A program made the translations under genes and the position numbers. Shown here in pieces: positions 39,807 through 48,129 of a stretch of DNA of 64,000 bases; position 1 is the first letter of the stretch, and every line of letters starts with the position of its first letter. This stretch comes from Acidovorax sp. HDW3 (lineage in GTDB: Bacteria; Pseudomonadota; Gammaproteobacteria; Burkholderiales; Burkholderiaceae_C): contig NZ_CP049885.1 in NCBI RefSeq assembly GCF_011303755.1, positions 2,822,001 through 2,886,000 of the forward strand. Direction: 5' to 3'. The notes below the pieces were generated by a model. It did not search any database and was not told where the DNA came from. It saw only the letters and a list, made by a program, of their open reading frames with translations.

Positions 39807-40574
39807 ATGTGCCAGCTGCTGGGCATGAATGCCAATACGCCGACCGATGCCACCTTCAGCTTCACCGGCTTTGCCCAGCGCGCCGGCCACACGGCCGATC
39901 ACACCGATGGCTGGGGCATTGCGTTTTTTGAGGACAAGGGGCTGCGCCACTTCGTCGATCACGAGCGCGCCGTCGATTCGCCCGTGGCCGCGCTGATCCG
40001 GCGCTACCCCATCAAGAGCCGCAACGTCATCGCCCACATCCGCAAGGCCACGCAGGGCGTTGTCAGCCTGGAGAACTGCCACCCCTTTGTGCGCGAGCTC
40101 TGGGGGCGCTACTGGGTGTTTGCGCACAACGGCGACTTGAAAGACTTTCGCCCGCGCCTGCACGGCCACTTCCAGCCCGTGGGCAGCACCGACAGCGAAC
40201 ATGCCTTTTGCTGGATCATGCAAGAGCTGGCCAAGAGCCACGCCGGCGTGCCCAGCGTGGCCGAACTGACGCTGACCCTGCGCGAACTCGCCGCACGCAT
40301 TGCGCCGCAGGGCACGTTCAACTTCTTGCTCTCCAACGGCCAGGCGCTGTGGGCGCACGCCAGCACCCACTTGCACTACATCGAGCGACGCCACCCCTTT
40401 GCCAGCGCCCACCTGAGCGATGAGGATTTGCGCCTGGACTTTTCCACCTGCACCACCCCCAGCGACCGCGTGGCCGTGATCGCCACCGCACCGCTGACGC
40501 GCGACGAGCAATGGACGGCGTTTGCCAGCGGCGCGCTCAAGGTGTTTGTTGATGGGGCGGCGCAGGCCATTTGA
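39807..40574 (+). CDS. Class II glutamine amidotransferase (YafJ-like)
   Basis: This 255-aa protein starts MCQLLGMNANTPTDATF, giving the N-terminal nucleophile Cys-2 of Ntn amidotransferases. Further marks are HTDGWGIAFF, KATQGVVSLENCHPF, VFAHNGDL and STDSEHAFCWIM. It has a glutaminase domain only, with no synthase domain, as in YafJ/EgtC-like proteins; the ammonia acceptor is unknown. It lies between the tautomerase and lldD genes on the same strand. Confidence 0.87.
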   Translation: MCQLLGMNANTPTDATFSFTGFAQRAGHTADHTDGWGIAFFEDKGLRHFVDHERAVDSPVAALIRRYPIKSRNVIAHIRKATQGVVSLENCHPFVRELWGRYWVFAHNGDLKDFRPRLHGHFQPVGSTDSEHAFCWIMQELAKSHAGVPSVAELTLTLRELAARIAPQGTFNFLLSNGQALWAHASTHLHYIERRHPFASAHLSDEDLRLDFSTCTTPSDRVAVIATAPLTRDEQWTAFASGALKVFVDGAAQAI

Positions 40575-40595
40575 AAATTGCCTTGGAAATTGCCC

Positions 40596-41732
40596 ATGAT
40601 CATCGCCTCCAGCACCGACTACCGCGCCGCCGCCCAGGCGTTTTTGCCGCCGTTTTTGTTCCACTACATCGACGGCGGCGCCTACGCCGAGCAGACGCTG
40701 CGCCGCAACGTCGATGACCTGGCCGCCGTGGCGCTGCGCCAGCGCGTGCTCAAGGACATGAGCGAGCTCGACACCAGCACCGAGCTGTTTGGCGAGCGCC
40801 TCTCCATCCCCGTCGCCCTGGCCCCCGTGGGGCTGACGGGCATGTACCGCCGCCGGGGCGAGGTGCAGGCCGCTCGCGCTGCCGATGCCTGCGGCGTGCC
40901 GTTCACCATGTCCAGCGTCTCCGTCTGCCCCATCGAGGAGGTGGCGCCGCGCCTGAAGCGCCCCATGTGGTTTCAGCTCTACGTGCTCAAAGACCGGGGC
41001 TTTATGAAAAACGCCCTGGAGCGTGCGCAGGCGGCGGGCTGCTCCACCCTGGTGTTCACCGTCGACATGCCCGTGCCCGGGGCGCGCTACCGCGATATGC
41101 ATTCGGGCATGAGTGGGCCGAACGCGGCGCTGCGCCGCTACTGGCAGGCGCTGTGCCACCCGCGCTGGGCGCTGGACGTGGGCCTGCTCGGGCGCCCGCA
41201 CGACCTGGGCAATATCTCGGCCTACCGGGGCAATCCCACCGGCCTGGCCGACTACATGGGCTATCTGGGGGCCAATTTTGACCCCTCCATTTCCTGGAAA
41301 GACCTGGAGTGGATTCGCGCCTTCTGGAAGGGGCCCATGGTCATCAAAGGCATTCTTGACCCCGAGGACGCCAAGGACGCGGTGCGCTTTGGCGCCGACG
41401 GCATCGTCGTCTCCAACCACGGCGGGCGCCAGCTCGACGGTGTGCTCTCCACGGCGCGGGCGCTGCCGGCGATTGCCGATGCGGTCAAGGGCCAGATCAA
41501 AATCCTGGTTGATTCGGGCGTGCGCAACGGCCTGGACGTGGTGCGCGCCCTGGCCCTGGGGGCGGACTGCACCATGATGGGCCGCGCCTACATCTACGCC
41601 CTGGCCGCCGCCGGCGAGGCGGGCGTGCAGCACCTGCTGCAACTGCTGGAAAAAGAAATGCGCGTGGCCATGACGCTGACCAGCACCGCCCGGGTGGCGG
41701 ATATAGGCCCCCAGATGTTGGCATCGACCTGA
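40596..41732 (+). CDS. lldD: FMN-dependent L-lactate dehydrogenase
   Basis: This 378-aa membrane-associated flavoprotein oxidises L-lactate to pyruvate and feeds the respiratory chain. It is highly similar to E. coli LldD as remembered: [74 protein letters not shown] and the active-site [10 protein letters not shown] (His). ATG 40596 matches that N-terminus (MIIASSTDY). No lldP or lldR is adjacent. It is convergent with htpG. Confidence 0.94.
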   Translation: MIIASSTDYRAAAQAFLPPFLFHYIDGGAYAEQTLRRNVDDLAAVALRQRVLKDMSELDTSTELFGERLSIPVALAPVGLTGMYRRRGEVQAARAADACGVPFTMSSVSVCPIEEVAPRLKRPMWFQLYVLKDRGFMKNALERAQAAGCSTLVFTVDMPVPGARYRDMHSGMSGPNAALRRYWQALCHPRWALDVGLLGRPHDLGNISAYRGNPTGLADYMGYLGANFDPSISWKDLEWIRAFWKGPMVIKGILDPEDAKDAVRFGADGIVVSNHGGRQLDGVLSTARALPAIADAVKGQIKILVDSGVRNGLDVVRALALGADCTMMGRAYIYALAAAGEAGVQHLLQLLEKEMRVAMTLTSTARVADIGPQMLAST

Positions 41733-41751
41733 TTTTTAGGGTCCAAAAAGC

Positions 41752-41778
41752 AAAAAACCCGCGCCAAATAAGCGCGGG
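41752..41778 (-). terminator. Rho-independent terminator of htpG
   Basis: Read leftward, CCCGCGC, loop TTATTTG, GCGCGGG (stem 41758-41778), then TTTTTT (41752-41757). The 7-bp GC stem and T6 are canonical, 33 bp after the htpG stop. Confidence 0.85.
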
Positions 41779-41803
41779 TAGCTATTAAAACAATAGCTTT
41801 TGG
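41779..41803 (+). repeat. Palindromic repeat, copy 9 (half copy) between lldD and htpG
   Basis: AGCTATT-AAAAC-AATAGCT followed by TTT is a partial element. It could act as a weak terminator for lldD. The 3' half of the full repeat is missing. Confidence 0.5.
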
Positions 41804-41810
41804 CGTCGCC

Positions 41811-43772
41811 TTACACCAGCAGTGCGTTCACGCGCTTGACGTAGGCCGCCGGGTCGTCGAGCTGACCGCCTTCGGCCAGCAGCGCCTGGTCGAACAGGAT
41901 GTGCGCCAGGTCGTGAAAGTGCACCGAGCCGTCGAGCTTTTGCACCAGCGGGTGCGCGGGGTTGACTTCGAGCACCGGCTTGGCGTCCGGCGCCTGCTGG
42001 CCAGCCTGCTTCAAGAGGCGGGCGAGCTGGCTGCTCATGTCGCCGTCCTTGACCACCAGGCAGGCGGGTGAATCGACCAGGCGGGTGGTCACGCGCACGT
42101 CGTCGGCCTTGTCCTTGAGGGCCTCCTTGAGCTTGGCCAGCAGGGGCTTGAACTGCTCGGCGGCTTCATCAAAGGCTTTCTTTTCTGCCTCGTCCTGCAG
42201 CTCGCCCAGATCGACCGCGCCCTTGGCCACGGACTGCAGCGGCGTGCCGTCGAAGTCGTGCAGATAGCCCAGCGCCCACTCGTCCACGCGGTCGGTCATG
42301 AGCAGCACCTCAATGCCCTTCTTCTTGAAGAGTTCGAGCTGCGGGCTGCTCTTGGCCGCTTGCAGGCTGTCGGCGGTGATGTAGTAAATGGCCTCCTGGC
42401 CTTCCTTCATGCGCGCCTTGTAGTCGGCCAGGCCGACGCTGGCCGTGTCGCTCGTGGTGCTGGCAAAGCGCAGCAGCTTGGCAATGCGCTCGCGGTTGCC
42501 AAAGTCTTCGCCCAGGCCCTCTTTGAGCACGGCGCCGAACTGGGCGTAGAACTGGCTGTACTTGCCTTCCTTGGCCTTGTCCTCGTCGCTGACCACGTCG
42601 GTCACGCCGTCGGCACCTTCGCCTGTTTCGTGTTTGTCGTGCTTGGCCAGGTCTTCGAGCATGGAGAGCACGCGCTTGACCGAGCCGTCGCGGATCAGGC
42701 GCACGTCGCGGCTTTCCTGCAGCAGCTCGCGGCTGACGTTCAGCGGCAGGTCGGCGGAGTCGATCACGCCGCGGGCGAAGCGCAGGTAGCCCGGCAGCAG
42801 CGCCTCGGCCTCGTCCATGATGAACACGCGCTTGACGTAGAGCTTGACGCCCGCGTGCTTGTCGCGCTGGTACAGGTCGAACGGCGCCTTGGCCGGGATG
42901 TAGAGGAGCTGCGTGTACTCGGTGTTGCCCTCGACGCGGTTGTGCGCCCAGGTCAGCGGCGCCTCGTGGTCGTGGCTGATGGATTTGTAGAACTCCTGGT
43001 ACTGCTCGGCGGTGATGTCTTTCTTGGGCCGCGTCCACAGGGCGCTGGCCTTGTTCACCGTTTCCCACTCGCCGGTTTTCACCATGGCGCCGGGCTCGCC
43101 TTCCTTCTCGGCCTCTTTCCATTCCTCTTTTTCCATGAGGATGGGCAGGCTGATGTGGTCGGAGTATTTGGCAATCAGCTGCTTGAGCTTCCAGGCGTTG
43201 AGGAATTCTTCCGCGCTGTCCTTTTCGCCGGTGCGCAGGTGCAGGATGACGCTGGTGCCGCGCGCGGCGCGGGTGATGGCATCGACCTCAAAATCGCCCG
43301 CACCGCCGCTGACCCAGCGCACGCCTTCCTCGGCCTTGAGGCCGGCGCGGCGCGACTCGACGGTGATCTTGTCGGCGACGATGAAGCCCGAATAAAAACC
43401 CACGCCAAACTGGCCGATGAGCTGCGCGTCGGCCTTCTGGTCGCCGGTGAGCTTGCCCATGAAGTCCTTGGTGCCGCTCTTGGCGATGGTGCCCAGGTGG
43501 TCGATGGCCTCCTGCGCGCTCATGCCAATGCCGTTGTCGGTGATGGTGAGGGTTTTGGCCGCCTTGTCGAAGGCAATGCGCAGCTCCAGGTTGGGCGCGT
43601 CTTCGTACAGGGCGCTGTCGTTCAGGGCTTCAAAGCGCAGCTTGTCGCAGGCGTCGGAGGCGTTGGAGACCAGCTCGCGCAGGAAAATCTCGGGGTTGGA
43701 GTACAGCGAGTGCGTGACCAGGTGCAGCAGCTGCGCGACTTCGGCCTGGAAGGAATGGGTTTGCTTGCTCAT
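41811..43772 (-). CDS. htpG: Molecular chaperone HtpG (Hsp90)
   Basis: This 653-aa cytoplasmic chaperone has the N-terminal GHKL ATPase with [34 protein letters not shown] and [17 protein letters not shown], the middle domain [20 protein letters not shown] with [14 protein letters not shown], and the C-terminal dimer domain ending near LALLAEGG-type residues. It is slightly longer than E. coli HtpG (624). A sigma32-like promoter (43842-43868) precedes it. It is followed by a strong terminator. Confidence 0.97.
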   Translation of the reverse strand: MSKQTHSFQAEVAQLLHLVTHSLYSNPEIFLRELVSNASDACDKLRFEALNDSALYEDAPNLELRIAFDKAAKTLTITDNGIGMSAQEAIDHLGTIAKSGTKDFMGKLTGDQKADAQLIGQFGVGFYSGFIVADKITVESRRAGLKAEEGVRWVSGGAGDFEVDAITRAARGTSVILHLRTGEKDSAEEFLNAWKLKQLIAKYSDHISLPILMEKEEWKEAEKEGEPGAMVKTGEWETVNKASALWTRPKKDITAEQYQEFYKSISHDHEAPLTWAHNRVEGNTEYTQLLYIPAKAPFDLYQRDKHAGVKLYVKRVFIMDEAEALLPGYLRFARGVIDSADLPLNVSRELLQESRDVRLIRDGSVKRVLSMLEDLAKHDKHETGEGADGVTDVVSDEDKAKEGKYSQFYAQFGAVLKEGLGEDFGNRERIAKLLRFASTTSDTASVGLADYKARMKEGQEAIYYITADSLQAAKSSPQLELFKKKGIEVLLMTDRVDEWALGYLHDFDGTPLQSVAKGAVDLGELQDEAEKKAFDEAAEQFKPLLAKLKEALKDKADDVRVTTRLVDSPACLVVKDGDMSSQLARLLKQAGQQAPDAKPVLEVNPAHPLVQKLDGSVHFHDLAHILFDQALLAEGGQLDDPAAYVKRVNALLV

Positions 43773-43811
43773 AAACGCTCGTTCAAATCAAAAGCCAAGG
43801 GGAAAACCAAA

Positions 43812-43830
43812 GGCGCCCGCTGGGGGCGCC
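43812..43830 (-). other. GC-rich hairpin in the htpG leader
   Basis: GGCGCCC (43812-43818) and GGGCGCC (43824-43830) form a stem; on the minus strand TTTGGTTTTCC follows. If transcription starts at the sigma32-like promoter it lies in the 5' leader of htpG. It could also terminate readthrough from the DHH gene. Confidence 0.5.
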
Positions 43831-43841
43831 TGCATGGGGTA

Positions 43842-43868
43842 GATAGGGGCGGCAGCGCTGCTTTCAAG
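43842..43868 (-). promoter_or_regulatory. Sigma32 (heat-shock) promoter of htpG
   Basis: Read leftward, CTTGAAA (43862-43868), 12-bp spacer, CCCCTATC (43842-43849). This matches the heat-shock consensus (CTTGAAA, CCCCATnT) closely, with a leader of about 60 nt to ATG 43772. Confidence 0.65.
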
Positions 43869-43878
43869 CAACGGCCAT

Positions 43879-43936
43879 TAGCTATTATTTTGATAGCTAC
43901 TCACGCTTATCTGGCAAGCGCTGCAGCCATTTTTGC
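43879..43936 (+). repeat. Palindromic repeat, copy 10 (between the DHH gene and htpG)
   Basis: AGCTATTATTTTG, then ATAGCTACTCACGCTT (43893-43908), ATCTGGCAAGCGCTGCAGCC and ATTTTTGC. It abuts the stop codon of the DHH gene. Confidence 0.8.
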
Positions 43937-44872
43937 TTAGCCGTCGGTGGTGATGCGCTGCACCAGGGTCTGCAGCATGGCGTCGGCCTTGTCGTTGGCA
44001 ATCTGGCAGGTGCCGGCGGCTGCATGGCCGCCGCCGCCAAATTCGAGCATCAGGTTGCCGATGTGGGTGCGGCTGCCGCGATCGAGGATGGACTTGCCCG
44101 CCGCCAGCACGGTGTTTTGCTGCTGCAGCCCCCACAGCACGTGGATGGAGATGTTGGCCGTAGGGAACAGGGCGTAGATCATGAACCGGTTGGTGGCCCA
44201 GATGGTTTCCTCTGGCCGCAGGTCGAGCACCACCAGGTTGCCGATCTGTATGGCGCACTGCTCGATCTGCGCGCGCGCCTTGGGCGCGTGCTCGTTGTAC
44301 AGCGCAATGCGCTCCTGCACGTCGGGCAGCTGCAAAATCTCGTCGATGCTGTGGTCACGGCAGTACTGGATCAGATCCATCATCAGCGCATAGTTGCTGA
44401 TGCGGAAGTCGCGAAAACGCCCCAGGCCGGTGCGCGAATCCATGAGGTAGTTCAGCAGCACCCAGCCCTGCGGGTTGAGGATGTCCTCGCGCGAATACTG
44501 CGCCGAATCGGCCTGATCGACGGCGGCCATCATGTCCTCAGAGACGCGCGGAAACGCCGCCTTGCCGCCGTAATGCTTGTACACCACGCGCGCCGCCGAG
44601 GGCGCATCGGGATCGATGATGTGGTTCACGTCGCGCCGGCCGGAGTTGCGCACTGTCTCCGACTCGTGGTGGTCGAACACCAGGTGCGCTCCCGGCACAT
44701 AGGGCAGGTTGGTGGTGATGTCGCGCTCGCTGATGGCAACCTTGCCGTCCTGCATGTCCTTGGGGTGGACGAAGACGATCTCGTCGATCAGCTCCAGCTC
44801 ATTGAGCAGCACGGCGCACACCAGGCCGTCGAAATCGCTGCGTGTGACCAAACGGTATTTGGGCTCTCCCAT
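43937..44872 (-). CDS. DHH-family phosphoesterase
   Basis: This 311-aa protein has the DHH domain marks TRSDFDGLVCAVLL, LVFDHHESE and MAAVDQADSAQY, and a C-terminal DHHA1-type end with LMLEFGGGGHAAAGTCQI. It is related to exopolyphosphatase-like and nano-RNase phosphoesterases; two metal ions are bound by the Asp/His residues. The substrate is unknown (short oligonucleotides, cyclic dinucleotide products or polyphosphate are possible). It appears to be a single gene. Confidence 0.85.
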   Translation of the reverse strand: MGEPKYRLVTRSDFDGLVCAVLLNELELIDEIVFVHPKDMQDGKVAISERDITTNLPYVPGAHLVFDHHESETVRNSGRRDVNHIIDPDAPSAARVVYKHYGGKAAFPRVSEDMMAAVDQADSAQYSREDILNPQGWVLLNYLMDSRTGLGRFRDFRISNYALMMDLIQYCRDHSIDEILQLPDVQERIALYNEHAPKARAQIEQCAIQIGNLVVLDLRPEETIWATNRFMIYALFPTANISIHVLWGLQQQNTVLAAGKSILDRGSRTHIGNLMLEFGGGGHAAAGTCQIANDKADAMLQTLVQRITTDG

Positions 44873-44957
44873 ACGCTCTCCTGCACGTGTTTTACTGTGT
44901 CAAAAAGATTCCAAGCGCCGACATCCTACCCCGGATGCCGGCCTGCTCCCAGCGCAA

Positions 44958-45536
44958 TTACACCCCCCAGCGCGCACCCGCACCGAGCAACGTGGCAACC
45001 CCGAGCAGGGCAAAAACAGCCGCCGCCAGGGTGTGCACCAGCCGCATCGGAATCTTGGCCGCCAGCCGGTCGCCGACAAACACCGCCGGCACGTCGGCAA
45101 TCAACATCCCCAGCGTGGTGCCGGCCACCACCCACAGGGGCGCGGCGTAATGCGCGGCCATGGCCACGGTGGCAATCTGCGTCTTGTCGCCCATCTCGGC
45201 GAGGAAAAACGTCACCAGCGTGGCGCCAAAAACGCCCAGTTTGCTGGCGATCTGCGTCTCTTCCTCTTCGATCTTGTCGGGAATGAGCGTCCAGACCGCC
45301 ATACCCAGAAACGACAGGCCGAGCACCCAGCGCAACACCGTTGGGCTAAGGCTGGCCGTGATCCACGCCCCCAGCGCCCCGGCCAAGCCATGGTTGACCA
45401 CGGTGGCCGCCAAAATGCCCAGGATGATGGGCAGGGGTTTTTTAAAGCGCGCCGCCAAAATAAAGGCGAGCAGCTGGGTCTTGTCACCCATTTCCGCCAG
45501 CGCCACGACGCCGGTGGAGACGAAAAAAGCTTCCAT
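44958..45536 (-). CDS. TMEM165/GDT1 (UPF0016) family manganese/cation exporter
   Basis: This 192-aa membrane protein has two repeats of the signature E-x-G-D-K-[TS]: VVALAEMGDKTQLLAF in the first half and FFLAEMGDKTQIATVA in the second, in a two-times-three-helix layout. The family exports Mn2+ (MneA in Vibrio) or exchanges cations for protons. ATG 45536 was chosen by the family N-terminus. A yybP-ykoY manganese riboswitch lies directly upstream (45598-45711), which strongly supports a Mn2+ export role. Confidence 0.9.
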   Translation of the reverse strand: MEAFFVSTGVVALAEMGDKTQLLAFILAARFKKPLPIILGILAATVVNHGLAGALGAWITASLSPTVLRWVLGLSFLGMAVWTLIPDKIEEEETQIASKLGVFGATLVTFFLAEMGDKTQIATVAMAAHYAAPLWVVAGTTLGMLIADVPAVFVGDRLAAKIPMRLVHTLAAAVFALLGVATLLGAGARWGV

Positions 45537-45597
45537 GAGAAATATCCAGGCCGGCGCAAGCACGATTGACCACAGCGCCCCCGGCCAAAAACGCAGG

Positions 45598-45711
45598 CGT
45601 CCATGGTCAAAGGTCTTGCCAAGCACAAACACCGCTGACGCCATGGCCTGCGGGCCAAGTATGTTGACGTCAGCCCCTTCGGCAGCGAAGGGCGGCTACT
45701 CCCCAATGACG
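45598..45711 (-). ncRNA. yybP-ykoY (manganese) riboswitch
   Basis: Read leftward, the leader has GGGGAGTAGCC (L1 region), a stem-loop CCCTTCG/CGAAGGG, the second conserved loop ACATACTTGG, and a CTGACG/CGTCAG helix. The closing P1 is CGTCATTGG with CCATGGACG. These are the two conserved loops that bind Mn2+ in this class. It ends 61 nt before the transporter start; GGCCGG-type sequences between could form the expression platform. High Mn2+ should switch on the transporter. Confidence 0.87.
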
Positions 45712-46112
45712 GCGCGATTCTAACGGCCCGGGAACCTCTCGCCCAAGACGCCACAACGCTGGCGCTCGGAAGGTATCGGGCCGCCAACATGGCGCATCTG
45801 CAGAAGCGTCCGACAGGCTCCTAGCCGGTGCTGCCCGGCATCAAGAAACGGACGTAAATGGGTATCGGAATGGCGTATGCCAGCCGCCGCATGGCGGGTC
45901 TTTTGCGTTCTGCTTTATCGTCACATGACGCCTTTCGCCTCGGCGGTCAGAGGACGGCTTCCAACCCCTTGCGCTCGATGATGTCCAGCAACCTCTGCGA
46001 GGGGCCGCTGGGCCGCTGGTCGCTTGTCGCCCACCTCTATCAAATGGCCGTTTTGCATCATAAAAACACCAGTTGAACCGCCCGCACCTGCGTGACTGAC
46101 TTCGACAGCGTA
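45712..46112. other. Gap without a convincing gene
   Basis: About 400 bp between the riboswitch and the TacA promoter. On the minus strand, 45948-46061 contains MMQNGHLIEVGDK and, one frame off, SQRLLDIIERKGLEAVL before a stop, which may be the remnant of a short gene. Otherwise nothing is recognised. Confidence 0.4.
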
Positions 46113-46141
46113 TTGACAACAGCTACACGTCGCGAGACAAT
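46113..46141 (+). promoter_or_regulatory. Sigma70 promoter of the TacA/TacT operon
   Basis: TTGACA (46113-46118), 17-bp spacer, GACAAT (46136-46141). It lies directly before the inverted repeat GTGTAT/ATACAC. Confidence 0.7.
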
Positions 46142-46143
46142 TC

Positions 46144-46162
46144 GTGTATCTATTGCATACAC
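46144..46162. promoter_or_regulatory. Inverted repeat, probable TacA operator
   Basis: GTGTAT (46144-46149), 7-bp spacer, ATACAC (46157-46162), immediately after the -10 box. The position suits autorepression by the ribbon-helix-helix antitoxin-toxin complex. Confidence 0.6.
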
Positions 46163-46177
46163 AAAATGGAGGTTCCA

Positions 46178-46450
46178 ATGCGTGACGCCGCCATCAATCT
46201 GCGGGCCCTGCCCGAACAGCGTGATCTGATCGATCACGCTGCCAGCCTACTTGGCAAGAACCGTTCGGACTTCATGCTCGAAGCAGCTTGCGACCGCGCT
46301 CAGACCGTGGTGTTGGATCAGGTTTTTTTCAGCCTGGACGCCGAAAAATTCAAGCAGTTCACCGCGATGCTCGACGCACCTCCCGGCCCCAACCCCGGGC
46401 TTGAACGTCTCATGGCCGTCAAGGCACCCTGGAGTACCGGCGCGGCATGA
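46178..46450 (+). CDS. tacA: DUF1778 ribbon-helix-helix antitoxin (TacA-like)
   Basis: This 90-aa protein has the DUF1778 pattern: INLRALPEQRDLIDHAASLLGKNRSDFMLEAA, a ribbon-helix-helix fold (key part LLGKNRSDFMLEAA), then the C-terminal toxin-neutralising tail VFFSLDAEKFKQFTAML. ATG 46178 was chosen over 46166 because GGAGG is 5 nt upstream. It overlaps the acetyltransferase gene by ATGA. Confidence 0.9.
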   Translation: MRDAAINLRALPEQRDLIDHAASLLGKNRSDFMLEAACDRAQTVVLDQVFFSLDAEKFKQFTAMLDAPPGPNPGLERLMAVKAPWSTGAA

Positions 46451-46941
46451 GCTTGAAACTGAGCGCACCGATTCCGCTCGCCGCCCCCCACATCCTGGAT
46501 GATTTCGCTTGCGGTGAGGCCAGTCTCGATGAATGGCTCAAGCGCCGGGCTCTGACCAACCAATTGAGCGGTGCCAGCCGCTCCTTCGTCGTCACCGATA
46601 AGGAAGGGCGTGTCTACGGCTACTACGCGATGGCCGCAGGTGCGGTTTCACATCAGGCGGCAACCAGCAACGTACGACGCAACATGCCCGATCCCGTTCC
46701 AGTGATGGTTCTGGCCCGGCTGGCTGTCGACCACCGAGCGCAGGGCATCAAGCTTGGAGCCGCCCTGCTTCAAGACGCAGTTAATCGTGCCGTGGCCGTG
46801 TCGCAGAACGCTGGCGTGCGAGCCTTGCTCGTCCATGCTCTCCACGACCGCGCCAGGCAGTTCTACGCGCACTACGGCTTCCAGGAGTCACCGCAGCACC
46901 CGATGACACTGATGTTGCGCTTGAACACCGTAAAGGCTTGA
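46447..46941 (+). CDS. tacT: GNAT-family toxin (TacT-like tRNA acetyltransferase)
   Basis: This 164-aa GNAT toxin has the family start FACGEASLDEWLKRRAL, SFVVTD and YGYYAMAAGAVSH, the acetyl-CoA-binding region VMVLARLAVDHRAQGIKLGAALLQDA, and the C-terminal YAHYGFQESP with conserved Tyr. TacT-type toxins acetylate the amino acid on charged tRNA and halt translation. It is partnered with tacA by ATGA overlap and shared promoter. Confidence 0.9.
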   Translation: MSLKLSAPIPLAAPHILDDFACGEASLDEWLKRRALTNQLSGASRSFVVTDKEGRVYGYYAMAAGAVSHQAATSNVRRNMPDPVPVMVLARLAVDHRAQGIKLGAALLQDAVNRAVAVSQNAGVRALLVHALHDRARQFYAHYGFQESPQHPMTLMLRLNTVKA

Positions 46942-47240
46942 GAGAGGTCATGCGCTCGTGGTCACACACCAGCGCGCAGGGCTATATGCAATGCCGTGCG
47001 CGGCGCCCAAACAGGCCCGATGAATTGCTGCTCCGATTTCTCTGGACAACCGTTGGCTGCGACACACGTATAAGTGCTTGAAAAATAAGTCATCCTGCGT
47101 GCGCCACGGCGAAGAAGTTGGCGCAGGTTTCGAGAGAAGATAGGGCGCAGCAGGGGCGAACCGAGCAAGTCATGCCACCCACAGGCGGAGCGGCTGGCAC
47201 ACGCAAAATGGCCCGGAACCCCGCGCGGCTTGGGGAAGTC
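46942..47240. other. Gap without a recognised gene
   Basis: About 300 bp between tacT and the tRNA-Phe terminator. No open frame with recognisable sequence and no copy of the tRNA 3' end was seen. Confidence 0.5.
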
Positions 47241-47276
47241 ACAAACAAAAACGCCCAACCGAGAGGGGTTGGGCGT
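47241..47276 (-). terminator. Rho-independent terminator after tRNA-Phe
   Basis: Read leftward, ACGCCCAACC (47267-47276), loop CCTCTC, GGTTGGGCGT (47251-47260), then TTTTGTTTGT. The 10-bp stem lies 8 bp after the tRNA 3' end. Confidence 0.85.
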
Positions 47277-47283
47277 GATGTTT

Positions 47284-47359
47284 TGGTGGCTCGGGGCGGA
47301 ATCGAACCACCGACACGCGGATTTTCAATCCGCTGCTCTACCAACTGAGCTACCGAGCC
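47284..47359 (-). tRNA. tRNA-Phe (GAA)
   Basis: This 76-nt cloverleaf has acceptor GGCTCGG/CCGAGCC, D-arm GCTC-GAGC, anticodon stem GCGGA/TCCGC with loop TTGAAAA (anticodon GAA), T-arm GGTGG-TTCGATT-CCACC, discriminator A and an encoded CCA end. It is followed by its own terminator. Confidence 0.97.
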
Positions 47360-47412
47360 AAGACTTCAATTATAAGCAGAAAAATCGCTCGTAAAAAAGA
47401 CCCTGCAAAAAT

Positions 47413-48093
47413 TTATCCGCGCTTGTTGCGTCCGAGTTCAACGCCGAGCTGGCGCAGCTTGCGGTACAGGTGGGTGCGCTCCAGGCCTGTTTTCTCCGCC
47501 ACGCGGGTCATCGAGCCGCCTTCGCGCGCCAAATGGAACTCGAAGTAGGCTTTCTCGAAGCCATCGCGTGCCTCGCGCAGCGGGCGGTCGAGGTCAAAGC
47601 CCTGGTGGGCGTGGGGGGCCATGTCCAGCGGTATCACAGGATGGATGACGGGCAGGGGCAACGCCGCGCCATCACCGACGAGCGTCAACGGACGCACTAA
47701 CACCGTAGCGGCCGGAGCCGGCTGTGCCTGAGTGCGCGCCAAGCCCTGCTCCACCGCCTTGAGTAATTTTTGCAATGTGATGGGTTTTTCTAGAAAAGAA
47801 AACGCCCCGATGCGGGTGGCTTCAACGGCAGTATCGATGGTGGCGTGGCCGCTCATCATGATGACGGGCATGGTCAAGAGGCCCGTTGCGGCCCATTCCT
47901 TGAGCAGGGTGACGCCGTCGGTGTCGGGCATCCAGATATCGAGCAACACCAGATCGAAGCTGCTGGCCGCGCGGGCGTTGCGTGCCTGGGTGGCGTTTTC
48001 TGCCAGCTCGACGCTGTGTCCCTCGTCGTTGAGGATTTCGGACAACAAATCCCGGATGCCGAGTTCGTCATCCACCACCAAAATATTTGCCAT
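47413..48093 (-). CDS. NtrX-like response regulator lacking the AAA+ domain
   Basis: This 226-aa protein has a receiver domain (residues 1-120: ILVVDDELGIRDLL with the acidic pair, LVLLDIWMPDTDG with phospho-acceptor Asp, MMSGHATI, FLEKPI). A linker is followed by a C-terminal Fis-type helix-turn-helix (VAEKTGLERTHLYRKLRQLG). The receiver is NtrX/NtrC-like, but the central sigma54-activating AAA+ domain is absent, so it should regulate by direct DNA binding. It is encoded 36 bp after its kinase. Confidence 0.88.
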   Translation of the reverse strand: MANILVVDDELGIRDLLSEILNDEGHSVELAENATQARNARAASSFDLVLLDIWMPDTDGVTLLKEWAATGLLTMPVIMMSGHATIDTAVEATRIGAFSFLEKPITLQKLLKAVEQGLARTQAQPAPAATVLVRPLTLVGDGAALPLPVIHPVIPLDMAPHAHQGFDLDRPLREARDGFEKAYFEFHLAREGGSMTRVAEKTGLERTHLYRKLRQLGVELGRNKRG

Positions 48094-48129
48094 GTATGAG
48101 ACGCGTCTTGTCGTGCAATGCGGTGTTGT

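Noticed and set aside
45921..46178. 85-codon minus-strand gene opposite the TacA promoter
   Set aside because: It would begin within the tacA ribosome site and cover the promoter; only part of it (45948-46061) looks protein-like and that part is frame-broken.
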